From Niallia sp. NCCP-28 (GTDB taxonomy: Bacteria > Bacillota > Bacilli > Bacillales > Cytobacillaceae), in assembly GCF_023168165.1 (NCBI RefSeq), contig NZ_BQYJ01000001.1, positions 558,001 through 622,000 on the forward strand: 64,000 nucleotides of DNA, written 5' to 3'. The position numbers were made by a program, and so were the translations under genes. The notes beneath the pieces are model-generated. The model ran no database searches, had not been told where the DNA came from, and saw only the letters and a list, made by a program, of their open reading frames with translations. Within the stretch, counting starts at the first letter, position 1. Each line of letters begins with the position of its first letter. Shown here in pieces: positions 16,098-25,158 of this stretch.

Positions 16098-16108
16098 ACT
16101 TATCACTC

Positions 16109-16480
16109 CTATACATTTTTAGAAATCAGATCAAAGATAGTGTAAAGAACTCCGCCGCCACTAACAAAAGCAATTAATACTTTCCACAGCATATTGTTGT
16201 TGTTTTTCTTAATCCCTAAAGTGTGATTGATCAATTGGCCCATCAATTCTTTTTGCTCTTTTCTTTGCTGATCAATTTCCTCCCTTTGCTTATTGATTAA
16301 TTCCCTTTGTTTTTGCCCTTCCTCTAGCAAAGTTCCCTTGGTTTCCATTTGGATTGTTTGGACAGAAGTTAATTCTTTTTTCACTTCTCCATAGTTTTGT
16401 TCCAACGCTAAAATTCTTTTCTCATGATCTTGCACAATTGTCTCCATATTTTCTCTCGATACCTCCTGTTTTTGCGGCAT
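16109..16480 (-). CDS. XhlA-like haemolysin/holin partner
   Basis: This 123-residue protein has a long Gln/Glu/Lys-rich coiled coil (about 15-90) and a single C-terminal membrane helix (MLWKVLIAFVSGGGVLYTIF). This is the arrangement of XhlA, which works with a holin for lysis in B. subtilis PBSX. I prefer the second ATG (16480) because AGGGGG is eight bases upstream of it. It starts the lysis cassette. Confidence 0.82.
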   Translation of the reverse strand: MPQKQEVSRENMETIVQDHEKRILALEQNYGEVKKELTSVQTIQMETKGTLLEEGQKQRELINKQREEIDQQRKEQKELMGQLINHTLGIKKNNNNMLWKVLIAFVSGGGVLYTIFDLISKNV

Positions 16481-16536
16481 CTTCATTTCCCCCTTATATT
16501 TCTCTCTATTTACATATAAGTTTTTCTTGATGTATA

Positions 16537-16563
16537 TAAAAAGAGCCCTAAAAGGACTCTTGA
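16537..16563 (-). terminator. Stem-loop between the fibre-side genes and the lysis cassette
   Basis: AGAGCCCT and AGGACTCT pair around a short A loop, and the minus strand runs on into T-rich sequence. It may act as a partial terminator that tunes expression of the lysis genes. Confidence 0.5.
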
Positions 16564-16593
16564 TTCGATATTTATTTACTGCACAGTTGTATC

Positions 16594-16893
16594 CTACGAA
16601 GCAGTACCATTATCTCGTTTCTTATCTAACATATAGAAAACATCTTCTTCTCTACAATCGTTTAAAGGTTTTCCTAACGGAAATTCTTCTGATTGAGACA
16701 TCAATAATTCGTATTCTTCATCTTCAAATATAGTGCTTTGATCTTCAGAAGTTTCACCTTCATCATTCAAATACCTTGTTATTACTGTGACTCTTTTATT
16801 GTCGTAGTCAATCATTTTAACTTTCAGTTCTTCTTTTGTGAAATGAACCAAAACTGGTTTATTTAAAGTTACTTGTACATCAACAGTACGCAT
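16594..16893 (-). CDS. Hypothetical phage protein (99 aa)
   Basis: This acidic soluble protein begins MRTVDVQVTLNKPVLVHFTK. It lies between the tail-fibre genes and the lysis genes, where phages usually encode small accessory tail or lysis proteins. No domain is recognised. Confidence 0.6.
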   Translation of the reverse strand: MRTVDVQVTLNKPVLVHFTKEELKVKMIDYDNKRVTVITRYLNDEGETSEDQSTIFEDEEYELLMSQSEEFPLGKPLNDCREEDVFYMLDKKRDNGTAS

Positions 16894-16921
16894 TTAATTC
16901 ACCCCTTAATTTTTTTCCATC

Positions 16922-17077
16922 TTAAATGTTCTCCAAATGAATGATTAAATCTTCTTCTCCATAACATAACTGTCCGTTGTTATCTCTAAAGAATTGATAG
17001 TTACCAATGTTAAATGGAGGATTTATTCTTTCTATTTCACTAGGTTTAAAATCTGTGTTATTAACCGTAATCCACAT
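16922..17077 (-). CDS. Hypothetical small phage protein (51 aa)
   Basis: The frame from the ATG at 17077 to the TAA at 16922 encodes MWITVNNTDFKPSEIERINP and an acidic remainder. It has only a weak ribosome site (AAGGG) and sits 22 bases after the large fibre gene. Its position resembles XkdX-type small genes after tail fibres, but the sequence is not clearly that family. Confidence 0.5.
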   Translation of the reverse strand: MWITVNNTDFKPSEIERINPPFNIGNYQFFRDNNGQLCYGEEDLIIHLENI

Positions 17078-17099
17078 TAATCATTACCCTTTTTATTAA

Positions 17100-19784
17100 T
17101 TATGTTAATTTTTGTACACCTCTACTAATGTAATCATGAAAACTTAAACCAGTTGCTCCACTAGGTAGCTCTGCTACGATTGTTCCATCAGGGTTAAATT
17201 TAACAAACGCTAGAACACCACCCGAACCCCTAGCAGGTTTACTTACAGCAAATAATGGTGCATAGTCTGCTCGTATAGTCCCTATTGTAGAACCATTCGT
17301 TATACCTGTTACATCTAGTGATACAAATACCTTATCTAGCGTTCCAATCATTTCTCTAATATACGTACAAGGGAAATTTTTGCCCACTCCCGATGACAAC
17401 GTCACATCTCTTAACACTGGCTCATATAAATCCGTTGTCATTAATACTTTTTTCCATGCTGTCCACTCATAAACCCCATTGTTGTATGCGTAACTTCTTT
17501 CAAATGTCCAATCAACTGTTGGTCTTTTGTATGTTTGCGTTACAACACTGTTGCTGGAATTAGCGCCTTTTACTATCAGAATCCCGAAAGATCCGACAAC
17601 AGGTGGAGGAACATTCATGGTTGTAGCGTCACATAAGTATTCACCGTTAATTCGAATGTTATCAATGTTTTTACCGTAAGCCGTTTTAAACGTGTAATCT
17701 AAATCCTCCACTCTTAATACACGCTTCCACTCCGTCCAAGTGTAAACATTATTTTCGTTTTTACGACTACGAGTGTAAATATATCCAGTACCAGGTGCGA
17801 AGTAAGTTTGAAGAATCGTACCGTTATCAGCATTAGAATAATCCACTTTTAAAATTCCAAAACTTGTTGCAGGAACGTTAATTGTAGAACTATCACAAGC
17901 ATAGCTTCCCTCTTCTAGTAGCTTGTTCGCATCTAATTTATACGCTGAGCCTATAACTGTATTTGTATAATTAGTTTTAACTAGTTGTTCTCTACTATAT
18001 AAACTTTGGCGAAACTTTGACGAAATAGAAAAAACAGTTGGCATACCAGTCAAATTTCTTGATTGACCTTCAACGCCAACTGTTTTTGAATTGGATTTTA
18101 CCGTCCATGCTGCGACTTTTACATTTAATGAATCATCAATAAATCTTAAAGCTACGACATCATCATGTGTATATATGGTATTCGCATATCTATATTCGCC
18201 TAACTCATTCAATAAATTTTGTACAGCACCAAAGGCTTGTTTACTCCCCCCATTTATCTGTAATAACCCAAAGTTATGCTCAACGTTTGTAGCATCTATC
18301 CCGTCATTGTATAGATCATAAAGAGACGTGTACGGAATACCATCCATTAAATTAAGCAGCAACATTCTACATAAAAACTGTGCCTGCATGGTTTCAGTAA
18401 CTTGCCATGCTTTAAGTTGTTCAGGCTCAGGTGTAGGATTTGTTCTTATAGCATTTGTCCAACCAACTTCCGTAATAACGATAGGCTTATACGTATCAGT
18501 GTACTTATTTATCAATGTTCTTACACGCTTGTGAGATGTTTCTATAATGGTTTCCGGACGGTTATTGAGACGATAGGGATGTATGGACACTGCATCCATA
18601 TAATCAAGTGCACCTAACTTAAATAATTCTTCCAACCAGTAAATCCATTTATAAAAGTTGTCAAAATCACCGTTATAGCCAAAGTTTGCTGATAAACCGG
18701 GAGCAACGACCAAACTGTTAGGACTATTATTTTTTATTACAGTATAAGCACCTTTTAACATATCAAAATAAGTTTCTATTTTTTCTATTTCAGTTTGTTC
18801 ATTATCGAACCAAAACCTTTCAGCGTTGGGCTCATTGTAAACTTCATAATCTACGTTTAGGTCTGCAAAGTGTGCAGTTACTGCATCTATAAAATTTATA
18901 TACGCAGTTACCATTTCCTCGTTAGAATACAAAGGATTTGCATAGCAAAGAATACATAAAGGTTGTATTCCATTTTCTACATAACTTTGTATATCACTCT
19001 CAATACTCGAAAAGTTATAAACACCTTTTGTTGTTTCAAATCTTTCCCAAACGATGTCCAAGCGAACGTGTTTGGTTCCGAGTTGTTGCAATCCATATAA
19101 ATTTGACGGTGTATTCGTTCCTCGTCCATGTATATTTACGCTCAAACTTTCTCTCAAAGTAGCACTTTTCGAAAAAGAATTAGGCTTGGAATCAACTATA
19201 TTTACTCTATCCGACATAGTTACCAACTGTGCATTAGTGGTTTCTAATTCTGACTTCTTCGCAACGTCATTTTCTGCGATTAAACTAATGATTTCATCCG
19301 CTTTTTCTTTGGTTAAATCTACATTGGTTTGAGTTTCTGCAGCAATGGTTTCGATGGTTTCTTTCATCGTGTAAAAATCATCTACATAAAATTCTGTAGA
19401 AACAGCAATATCCGCATCGATCAGCGCTTGCTCAATGACAAAAGAGAATCGATGAACAGACATCTTTTGATTATTATCATAGTTGAGATATAGCTCGGCA
19501 TTTACGCGGCCGAAGTGTTTCAGCTGCTCTTTAGTAAGCCAATACTCAGCTATTCCGTTTAATTTATCCACTATGGTTACTGTCTCTGTGAATTTACTGC
19601 CATCTGCCATTCTCATAAATAGTTTGCCAGTCACTGCATTTAATGGCAGCTCCACACCGTCCTTAAATAAAAAGAAGGCCAGCTTCGCTGTACCCTCATC
19701 TTGCGTGCTAAATCGTATATCGGTTGTAATACTTTGAACGCCTATTGGCGATACTTCAAGCTTTAAATCTGCGCCTTTATCCAT
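17100..19784 (-). CDS. Baseplate/tail-fibre protein with BppU-like N-terminus and GH-A glycosidase domain
   Basis: This 894-residue virion protein probably docks on the baseplate and digests a surface glycan. Residues 1-125 resemble the BppU N-terminal domain, and a coiled coil follows (about 137-195). Residues about 210-560 look like a TIM-barrel glycoside hydrolase of clan GH-A: VYNEPN gives the acid/base Glu318, and VITEVGW gives the nucleophile Glu439, with IHPY at about 401-404. Two pyocin-knob-like repeats follow (about 655-705 and 740-790; YTWTEWKRV and YEWTAWKKV). The C-terminus may be a trimerising tip. A depolymerase role is inferred, and the substrate is unknown. Confidence 0.8.
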   Translation of the reverse strand: MDKGADLKLEVSPIGVQSITTDIRFSTQDEGTAKLAFFLFKDGVELPLNAVTGKLFMRMADGSKFTETVTIVDKLNGIAEYWLTKEQLKHFGRVNAELYLNYDNNQKMSVHRFSFVIEQALIDADIAVSTEFYVDDFYTMKETIETIAAETQTNVDLTKEKADEIISLIAENDVAKKSELETTNAQLVTMSDRVNIVDSKPNSFSKSATLRESLSVNIHGRGTNTPSNLYGLQQLGTKHVRLDIVWERFETTKGVYNFSSIESDIQSYVENGIQPLCILCYANPLYSNEEMVTAYINFIDAVTAHFADLNVDYEVYNEPNAERFWFDNEQTEIEKIETYFDMLKGAYTVIKNNSPNSLVVAPGLSANFGYNGDFDNFYKWIYWLEELFKLGALDYMDAVSIHPYRLNNRPETIIETSHKRVRTLINKYTDTYKPIVITEVGWTNAIRTNPTPEPEQLKAWQVTETMQAQFLCRMLLLNLMDGIPYTSLYDLYNDGIDATNVEHNFGLLQINGGSKQAFGAVQNLLNELGEYRYANTIYTHDDVVALRFIDDSLNVKVAAWTVKSNSKTVGVEGQSRNLTGMPTVFSISSKFRQSLYSREQLVKTNYTNTVIGSAYKLDANKLLEEGSYACDSSTINVPATSFGILKVDYSNADNGTILQTYFAPGTGYIYTRSRKNENNVYTWTEWKRVLRVEDLDYTFKTAYGKNIDNIRINGEYLCDATTMNVPPPVVGSFGILIVKGANSSNSVVTQTYKRPTVDWTFERSYAYNNGVYEWTAWKKVLMTTDLYEPVLRDVTLSSGVGKNFPCTYIREMIGTLDKVFVSLDVTGITNGSTIGTIRADYAPLFAVSKPARGSGGVLAFVKFNPDGTIVAELPSGATGLSFHDYISRGVQKLT

Positions 19785-19800
19785 GTGCTTTTCACCTCAC

Positions 19801-21822
19801 TTAATATATAGAAATCACTGTATTCATACGCACGTTTATAGCACTTCCGCTTGTGTTCGTTGCTTCAATTGTTCCGTCCGTTTGGAATGCAAATTTAACG
19901 CCAAGTTGCTCTTCTTCCCACAACATGCTAGGTTTTAGGCTATTCGGCAATGTAGCTATTTTTGTAGCTGTTGAAAGAGAAGGTACGGTAACTGCACCGC
20001 GAATAATAATAAATTTACCATCTGTCGCTGCTCTCCATTTTGAATTCGAATCGGGATTACTTGCACCATTACTTAAAGGCATATCGGTATATGTCATAGG
20101 GCCTGTAAGTCTAGCTCCTATCCAATCTGCTGAAGGTGTTTTAGTTGCTACCACTACATTTCGTACTTGTTCATCGATAATGACGTCTGAATTTCTAACA
20201 ATCTTTTGGCGAACCGAACCACCATTGTCACCAGCTGACACATAAATCCTTGCTCCTGCATCGGTATATGGTGCATCCGTAAATAACGCCATCTGTGCTG
20301 AGGTAATATAAAACTCTCCTCCAAGCAAAATATTGCTTAATTTATTCCCCCAATCCGCAGCCGAAAGATATTCTTGTTCTGTACTTGTTGTTTGTATGAC
20401 ACTCCAACTACCAAATGAGTGAGCAAAAGTTTCTCTGGTAAAATCAAAAGAACGTTCAATACGAAATATCTTTCTTCCGGCAGATAGTCGAACAAAAAGT
20501 TGAATGCTGCCTAATGTTTGAGTGTACGGGAATACGATTATATACCAACCAGCACCACCGCTAGGGTAAGGAAAATCAGATAAGCTTGCGGCAGTTGCCG
20601 CATCTAAATAATATTGACCAGGTATCACTAATTGATTAACAGATGTAGTCCCATCCGGTATTGATAGGGCTCTTCCATCTCCTTTTGTCATCGCATAGTT
20701 TTGTGCTCCAGTTCTAGCGATCGCTTCCCAGTATTCATTGTCATTTCTCTGAACAAATCCGTACAGTTGGTTAAACCTTTTCCCTGTGTTCCCACTTGTC
20801 ACAACAAATAACAAGCTATGCTTACCCGTAACTGGATTTACAAAATAACAAAGCCCTTCCGGTTCTGCCAATTCATCCCGAAAAAGCCTTATGCCATTTT
20901 CTCCTATGATTTTAGTAACATCATAGTCCATAACTTTTTTATTTGTAACAGCATCATATTTTTGTATTTTCATCACGTTATTATCTCTACCAGATTGATA
21001 ATAAACATCTGTTCCGTAACTAACGCACCCTTGCATTGGACGTTCCTCAGTATATTGAGTTGGATCAATATTCACTTTATATAACACATTGTCTATCTGT
21101 GCTAAAATATCCGTTCGTTTACGCAACTCTACGATTCCATCTTCTCTTCTAAAACAGAAGTAATCATAATGTTCATCGAAAGAAGGAGTAAAATAAACAT
21201 TTTTCAAAGATGTCGGCGTATAATCTGTTAATCCAGCAACCTCTGATTCTTTCAAGATATAATTGTCTTTCCATGGATAGCATACTAATTTACGCTGGCC
21301 TGTATGATAAAGCCAGATGCGTAGGTCACCCTGGCTCTTTCTTTCTACAGAAATCATCGTTCCATGTCCCCCGCGAGGAATCCACATGAAACTCAAATTT
21401 TTACCATCTGGAGTCATACGAGTTATATAAAATCCTTCATTTGGTGCCGCTACACTGTCAGATTGAGTCGTATAAAGTTGGGCTGTTTTGCTGTCAATAT
21501 TAAGCGACTGATTAACAGCATTCCTTATACCTCCAATTCCGGTAATATATTTAGGGTTTAAATTAGTGATAGTAAATTCTAATTCTTTAGCTGCTGCTTC
21601 CATTGCATCCAATCTGTCTGGCAGCCAATCAAAATTCCCGCGAGCTGCGATAACTTCTGGCAAATCAGATGCCTTTAACACTAAATTTTTTATTAGAGTT
21701 TTTACATTAAGAATCTCGGATATTCTTTTTCTGTTTTCCTCTTCAATCATATCGAAATTTTCATTCTGTTCTCGTCGCCATCCAACTCCCTGAAAATTCT
21801 TCAAAATCCTATTTAGATTCAA
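19801..21822 (-). CDS. Receptor-binding/baseplate protein with beta-propeller
   Basis: This 673-residue tail protein has an N-terminal helical attachment region, then a propeller-like domain (about 100-370) with motifs such as FYITRMTPDGKNLSFMWIP, resembling the P68-type receptor-binding propeller sometimes annotated as a TagC-like protein. A pyocin-knob-like section and a C-terminal tip follow. It probably binds wall teichoic acid or another surface polymer. It overlaps the tail endopeptidase gene by four bases and precedes the glycosidase fibre. Confidence 0.78.
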   Translation of the reverse strand: MNLNRILKNFQGVGWRREQNENFDMIEEENRKRISEILNVKTLIKNLVLKASDLPEVIAARGNFDWLPDRLDAMEAAAKELEFTITNLNPKYITGIGGIRNAVNQSLNIDSKTAQLYTTQSDSVAAPNEGFYITRMTPDGKNLSFMWIPRGGHGTMISVERKSQGDLRIWLYHTGQRKLVCYPWKDNYILKESEVAGLTDYTPTSLKNVYFTPSFDEHYDYFCFRREDGIVELRKRTDILAQIDNVLYKVNIDPTQYTEERPMQGCVSYGTDVYYQSGRDNNVMKIQKYDAVTNKKVMDYDVTKIIGENGIRLFRDELAEPEGLCYFVNPVTGKHSLLFVVTSGNTGKRFNQLYGFVQRNDNEYWEAIARTGAQNYAMTKGDGRALSIPDGTTSVNQLVIPGQYYLDAATAASLSDFPYPSGGAGWYIIVFPYTQTLGSIQLFVRLSAGRKIFRIERSFDFTRETFAHSFGSWSVIQTTSTEQEYLSAADWGNKLSNILLGGEFYITSAQMALFTDAPYTDAGARIYVSAGDNGGSVRQKIVRNSDVIIDEQVRNVVVATKTPSADWIGARLTGPMTYTDMPLSNGASNPDSNSKWRAATDGKFIIIRGAVTVPSLSTATKIATLPNSLKPSMLWEEEQLGVKFAFQTDGTIEATNTSGSAINVRMNTVISIY

Positions 21823-24299
21823 CTAGATCCCTCCTCTTCTATAATTTTCACGAACTGCGGATTCCCATCGTTATCGACTGTTAAATTCCACTTTGAACCA
21901 TCAGGAGAAAAATAAGCCAGGGCATCCCCAGCTAAATCAATACGATTTGTAATATCGTCTATAACATCATCAGATAAGGATCCAACACCAGAACTTAAAT
22001 CTATACCATCTGGAGTAATTACCTCTTTTTCCTCCCCTGTGTCATCCACAATAGTTATGGCGCCATTCCCCATAAAAACAGAACCGTTTTCCACTTCTGT
22101 TTCTACAGTAGAATCTTCGTCCGTATCATCTGGAATGTACTCATTACCAATAGCAGCAGCATCCCAAGAAGCCAAATCATGTGCTTCAATAATGGATGTT
22201 AGCTTGCTGACGTATTCAGTATCTGTTGCATATCCTGCGGCCTTTATTGCCTGTGCTTGCGCTGTATAATCCGTTAATCCAATTACTGCAGCATAACGGC
22301 TATTGTCATGAAAAAACTGACCATGATCTAAAATACTTTCTGTCCAGTTGCTGTAGGCTCTGAAATATGCAGTAACATAATAAACGTTGCCATTCGAATC
22401 TTGTTCGGCTGTTCTATACGCTTTTTTAGCACCCGTCCAACTACTATCAGCTTTTATTCCGAATAAATTGTTACAATCAATAGTTAAAGAAGACCTGCCC
22501 CAATTACTCTCTAAGGCCCCTTGTGCTGCAGTAATAGAAGGCAATATTCCATGAGAGTACCAAGTTTGCATTGCCCCGTTTTTTATCTTCGTTAAAAAAC
22601 TAGTTACATAACTTGGACTAGTGCTAAGGGTCATGATAGATGCTGTTTGTACTGACGCTGTTGAAACTGTGGAGGACTTAGTTTTTCTAGTCGTCTTAAT
22701 CCCTTTATCCGGATCAAATTCCACATTACCAGATACAGCAGCAATAGCCTTCGATGCTTCCTGCAAAGAAGGTAAACTTCCAGTTAACGTGCTATTTACG
22801 CCAGATAATTGCTTACCTAAATCAGCAATAGATTTCCTTAATTGACTCTGGATTTTAAGCATATCTTTATGAGCACTGCTGAATGTTAAACTCTGCGGTT
22901 GGTTTGTATAAGGATGTGGAGATTTAAGGTTGACTAATTTCACATCGCTCGCTATTCCTAGTGGTTCATGAATTAACAGCCATACATCACGGACATCTAC
23001 CGATTCGGCGCCGCTATAAATAATGTTCAATGACAAATCAGGATAATCTTGCAATTGACTCTTGGCAAACTCAAGCAATTTATCCTTATCCGTAATCGTA
23101 TCACTTGTTACAGGTGCCGCCATTTTCGTTCCCCAATCCTTATGAGATGGAGAAAGATATGTCACAACAGCTTCGTATTTATCGTCACCCTCATTTTCAA
23201 GATAAACATTGGCAGCTGGATCATTCAATTCCAAAGTGGCCGCTTCTTGGGTATAAACATTCTTTGTTTTGCGGACAATTTTCCCTTGTTTATTTTTCTC
23301 ATCATATGATTCCTGGTGCTTCACTTTTTTCGTATTTGGATTTTTTGTATCCGTGCCAACGAACTTAATATTGCACTTATGTTTTTTATTCTCTAATCCT
23401 CGAATAGTAAGGGTTAAAGTGCCACTCTTTTCGCTATACGTCGTATCATTTTTGGAATTAGAATCATCTACATTAATTGATACTTTGCCGCCAAACTTTG
23501 ACTTCTTAAAGTAGACGTCTACTCCGGTGCCGGTGAATTCAAAGGATGCTACACTGTCCTTTGTGGAAGTAGTCCCATCCGTCCATTTATCTGAGAAAGT
23601 TACTACCGATTGTCCTATGGATTGGTCAGATTTAGTATCCTTATTTTCTTTCTCTTTTCCATAGGCTTTTATATAAGTTTTAATATTGGTGATATCTTCA
23701 GCGACACTAACCTCATTTGTGTTGTAAAGATAACGAAAAGTCTGCTGCACTTCTCGATACCATTCATCTTCGCTATACAATTGCAAATGCTTATTATCAG
23801 CATAAAAAATAGCCCCGAACGTGCGGCAGGCTATGTCGTTTATGATATTTTTAGCATCATTTGCACTGATACTTTCAATTGTTTGCTTTTCAAAGTCTCC
23901 GACAATTTCGTAAGTGAACCCTAATTCATTACCATTAATAGCGAATTTCATAATATCATCTAAGCTATATTCTGCAGCACTCTCTTTTGCGTCATATTGA
24001 TAATGATCCTGCACCGTAAAACTGACATGTACAGCCGTTATGTCTTTCGTCTGCCGCTTACCAACCACTTTAGGCGTACATTGCTTTATGACAAATTCCT
24101 GTCCTTGATAAACAATAACTGCATCCCCAGTTAAAAGGTCGAAAGAAAATTTATTATAGATAGTTTCATAAGCTGTGAACGACAATTGGCGAGAAGTATT
24201 CTTTTCGTAATCATAAGAAAAACCGCCATAATCAATATCGATTAATATTTCCTCATAAGCATCTGTTTTATCTCTAACAAGCAAGATTCCGTTCTGCAT
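21819..24299 (-). CDS. Tail-associated endopeptidase-like protein with GH73 glucosaminidase
   Basis: This 826-residue tail-tip protein has an N-terminal region (about 1-400) matching the prophage endopeptidase tail family (gp44-like hub). Its later segment (about 560-705) is a glucosaminidase of the GH73/FlgJ type, with ITAAQGALESNWGRS carrying the catalytic Glu and NNLFGIKADSSWTGA. It would form the baseplate hub and open the peptidoglycan during DNA entry. It lies directly after Dit, the usual Dit-Tal order of siphoviruses. Confidence 0.88.
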   Translation of the reverse strand: MQNGILLVRDKTDAYEEILIDIDYGGFSYDYEKNTSRQLSFTAYETIYNKFSFDLLTGDAVIVYQGQEFVIKQCTPKVVGKRQTKDITAVHVSFTVQDHYQYDAKESAAEYSLDDIMKFAINGNELGFTYEIVGDFEKQTIESISANDAKNIINDIACRTFGAIFYADNKHLQLYSEDEWYREVQQTFRYLYNTNEVSVAEDITNIKTYIKAYGKEKENKDTKSDQSIGQSVVTFSDKWTDGTTSTKDSVASFEFTGTGVDVYFKKSKFGGKVSINVDDSNSKNDTTYSEKSGTLTLTIRGLENKKHKCNIKFVGTDTKNPNTKKVKHQESYDEKNKQGKIVRKTKNVYTQEAATLELNDPAANVYLENEGDDKYEAVVTYLSPSHKDWGTKMAAPVTSDTITDKDKLLEFAKSQLQDYPDLSLNIIYSGAESVDVRDVWLLIHEPLGIASDVKLVNLKSPHPYTNQPQSLTFSSAHKDMLKIQSQLRKSIADLGKQLSGVNSTLTGSLPSLQEASKAIAAVSGNVEFDPDKGIKTTRKTKSSTVSTASVQTASIMTLSTSPSYVTSFLTKIKNGAMQTWYSHGILPSITAAQGALESNWGRSSLTIDCNNLFGIKADSSWTGAKKAYRTAEQDSNGNVYYVTAYFRAYSNWTESILDHGQFFHDNSRYAAVIGLTDYTAQAQAIKAAGYATDTEYVSKLTSIIEAHDLASWDAAAIGNEYIPDDTDEDSTVETEVENGSVFMGNGAITIVDDTGEEKEVITPDGIDLSSGVGSLSDDVIDDITNRIDLAGDALAYFSPDGSKWNLTVDNDGNPQFVKIIEEEGSS

Positions 24300-24310
24300 T
24301 TTAAGTCACC

Positions 24311-25144
24311 TCACTTGTTCGCATACAGAAATGGGAAATCAAATGATATTTTACTATTTGTTAGCCCTGTAAGTTCCATTTCATTGAATAGCATAGGATT
24401 TAACGTTATAATGCCATGATTGGTATCTCTTCCACAATGATCTCCATTTAAATAAGGATATACCCCTGTCAGTAAAAGAATATCCCCTTGTTTCATGGAT
24501 TTATTGTACTGAAAAATATCTCCCGTACTTTTATTGATTAGTTTGACGGATGAACCAACCCCACTAATCCCAATGGTTAAATCGTGTCTTAGCAATGGAT
24601 TCACTACAATATCAGATGCATTATAAACCTTGAAATTTGACTCATTAGTAAAGACATATTTCAAATCCTCTGCTAAAGGCAAGTTCATTCCAATTTGCCA
24701 CTTTTCTTCATCAAAAGTAAAATCGTTTAATGTGGTGCCCCATGATTCCCCGTAGCCCTTAAACACTTCAAACTCAATGCTGAAAGTGGCAGCAATCGTA
24801 TTTACCCTTGTATATTCGAACGGTTTAGGATGCACTAAGTAACGAATACCCTTCATATCCGAACTGGAAATGTAGTAAGCCTCACGCTGAAAGAAAAATT
24901 GAAACACATCCCGGATTAATAATTGATACTCTTGTGGATCCATGCTTTTTAAATAAAAATTGGCTGTGACTGTTTTTGGGCCATATGTTGTATATCCATC
25001 CATTTGACCGTCTAGCCCATCTTGCTGCTGATAATTAGTAGATGGTTGAGGACTGGATATAATCAATTCTAAAAAACGGCATCCTAATACTTCTTCTAAG
25101 GACTGCCGCTTCTCATTGCGATCAATATACAATTGCTTCTTCAC
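24311..25144 (-). CDS. Distal tail protein (Dit)
   Basis: The 277-residue product has the N-terminal signature of the Dit family (FLELIISSPQPSTNYQQQDG, then DGYTTYGPKTVTANFYLKS). Dit forms the ring joining tail tube and baseplate. It sits between the tape measure and the tail endopeptidase, as expected. Confidence 0.88.
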   Translation of the reverse strand: MKKQLYIDRNEKRQSLEEVLGCRFLELIISSPQPSTNYQQQDGLDGQMDGYTTYGPKTVTANFYLKSMDPQEYQLLIRDVFQFFFQREAYYISSSDMKGIRYLVHPKPFEYTRVNTIAATFSIEFEVFKGYGESWGTTLNDFTFDEEKWQIGMNLPLAEDLKYVFTNESNFKVYNASDIVVNPLLRHDLTIGISGVGSSVKLINKSTGDIFQYNKSMKQGDILLLTGVYPYLNGDHCGRDTNHGIITLNPMLFNEMELTGLTNSKISFDFPFLYANK

Positions 25145-25158
25145 TTATCACCCACCTC

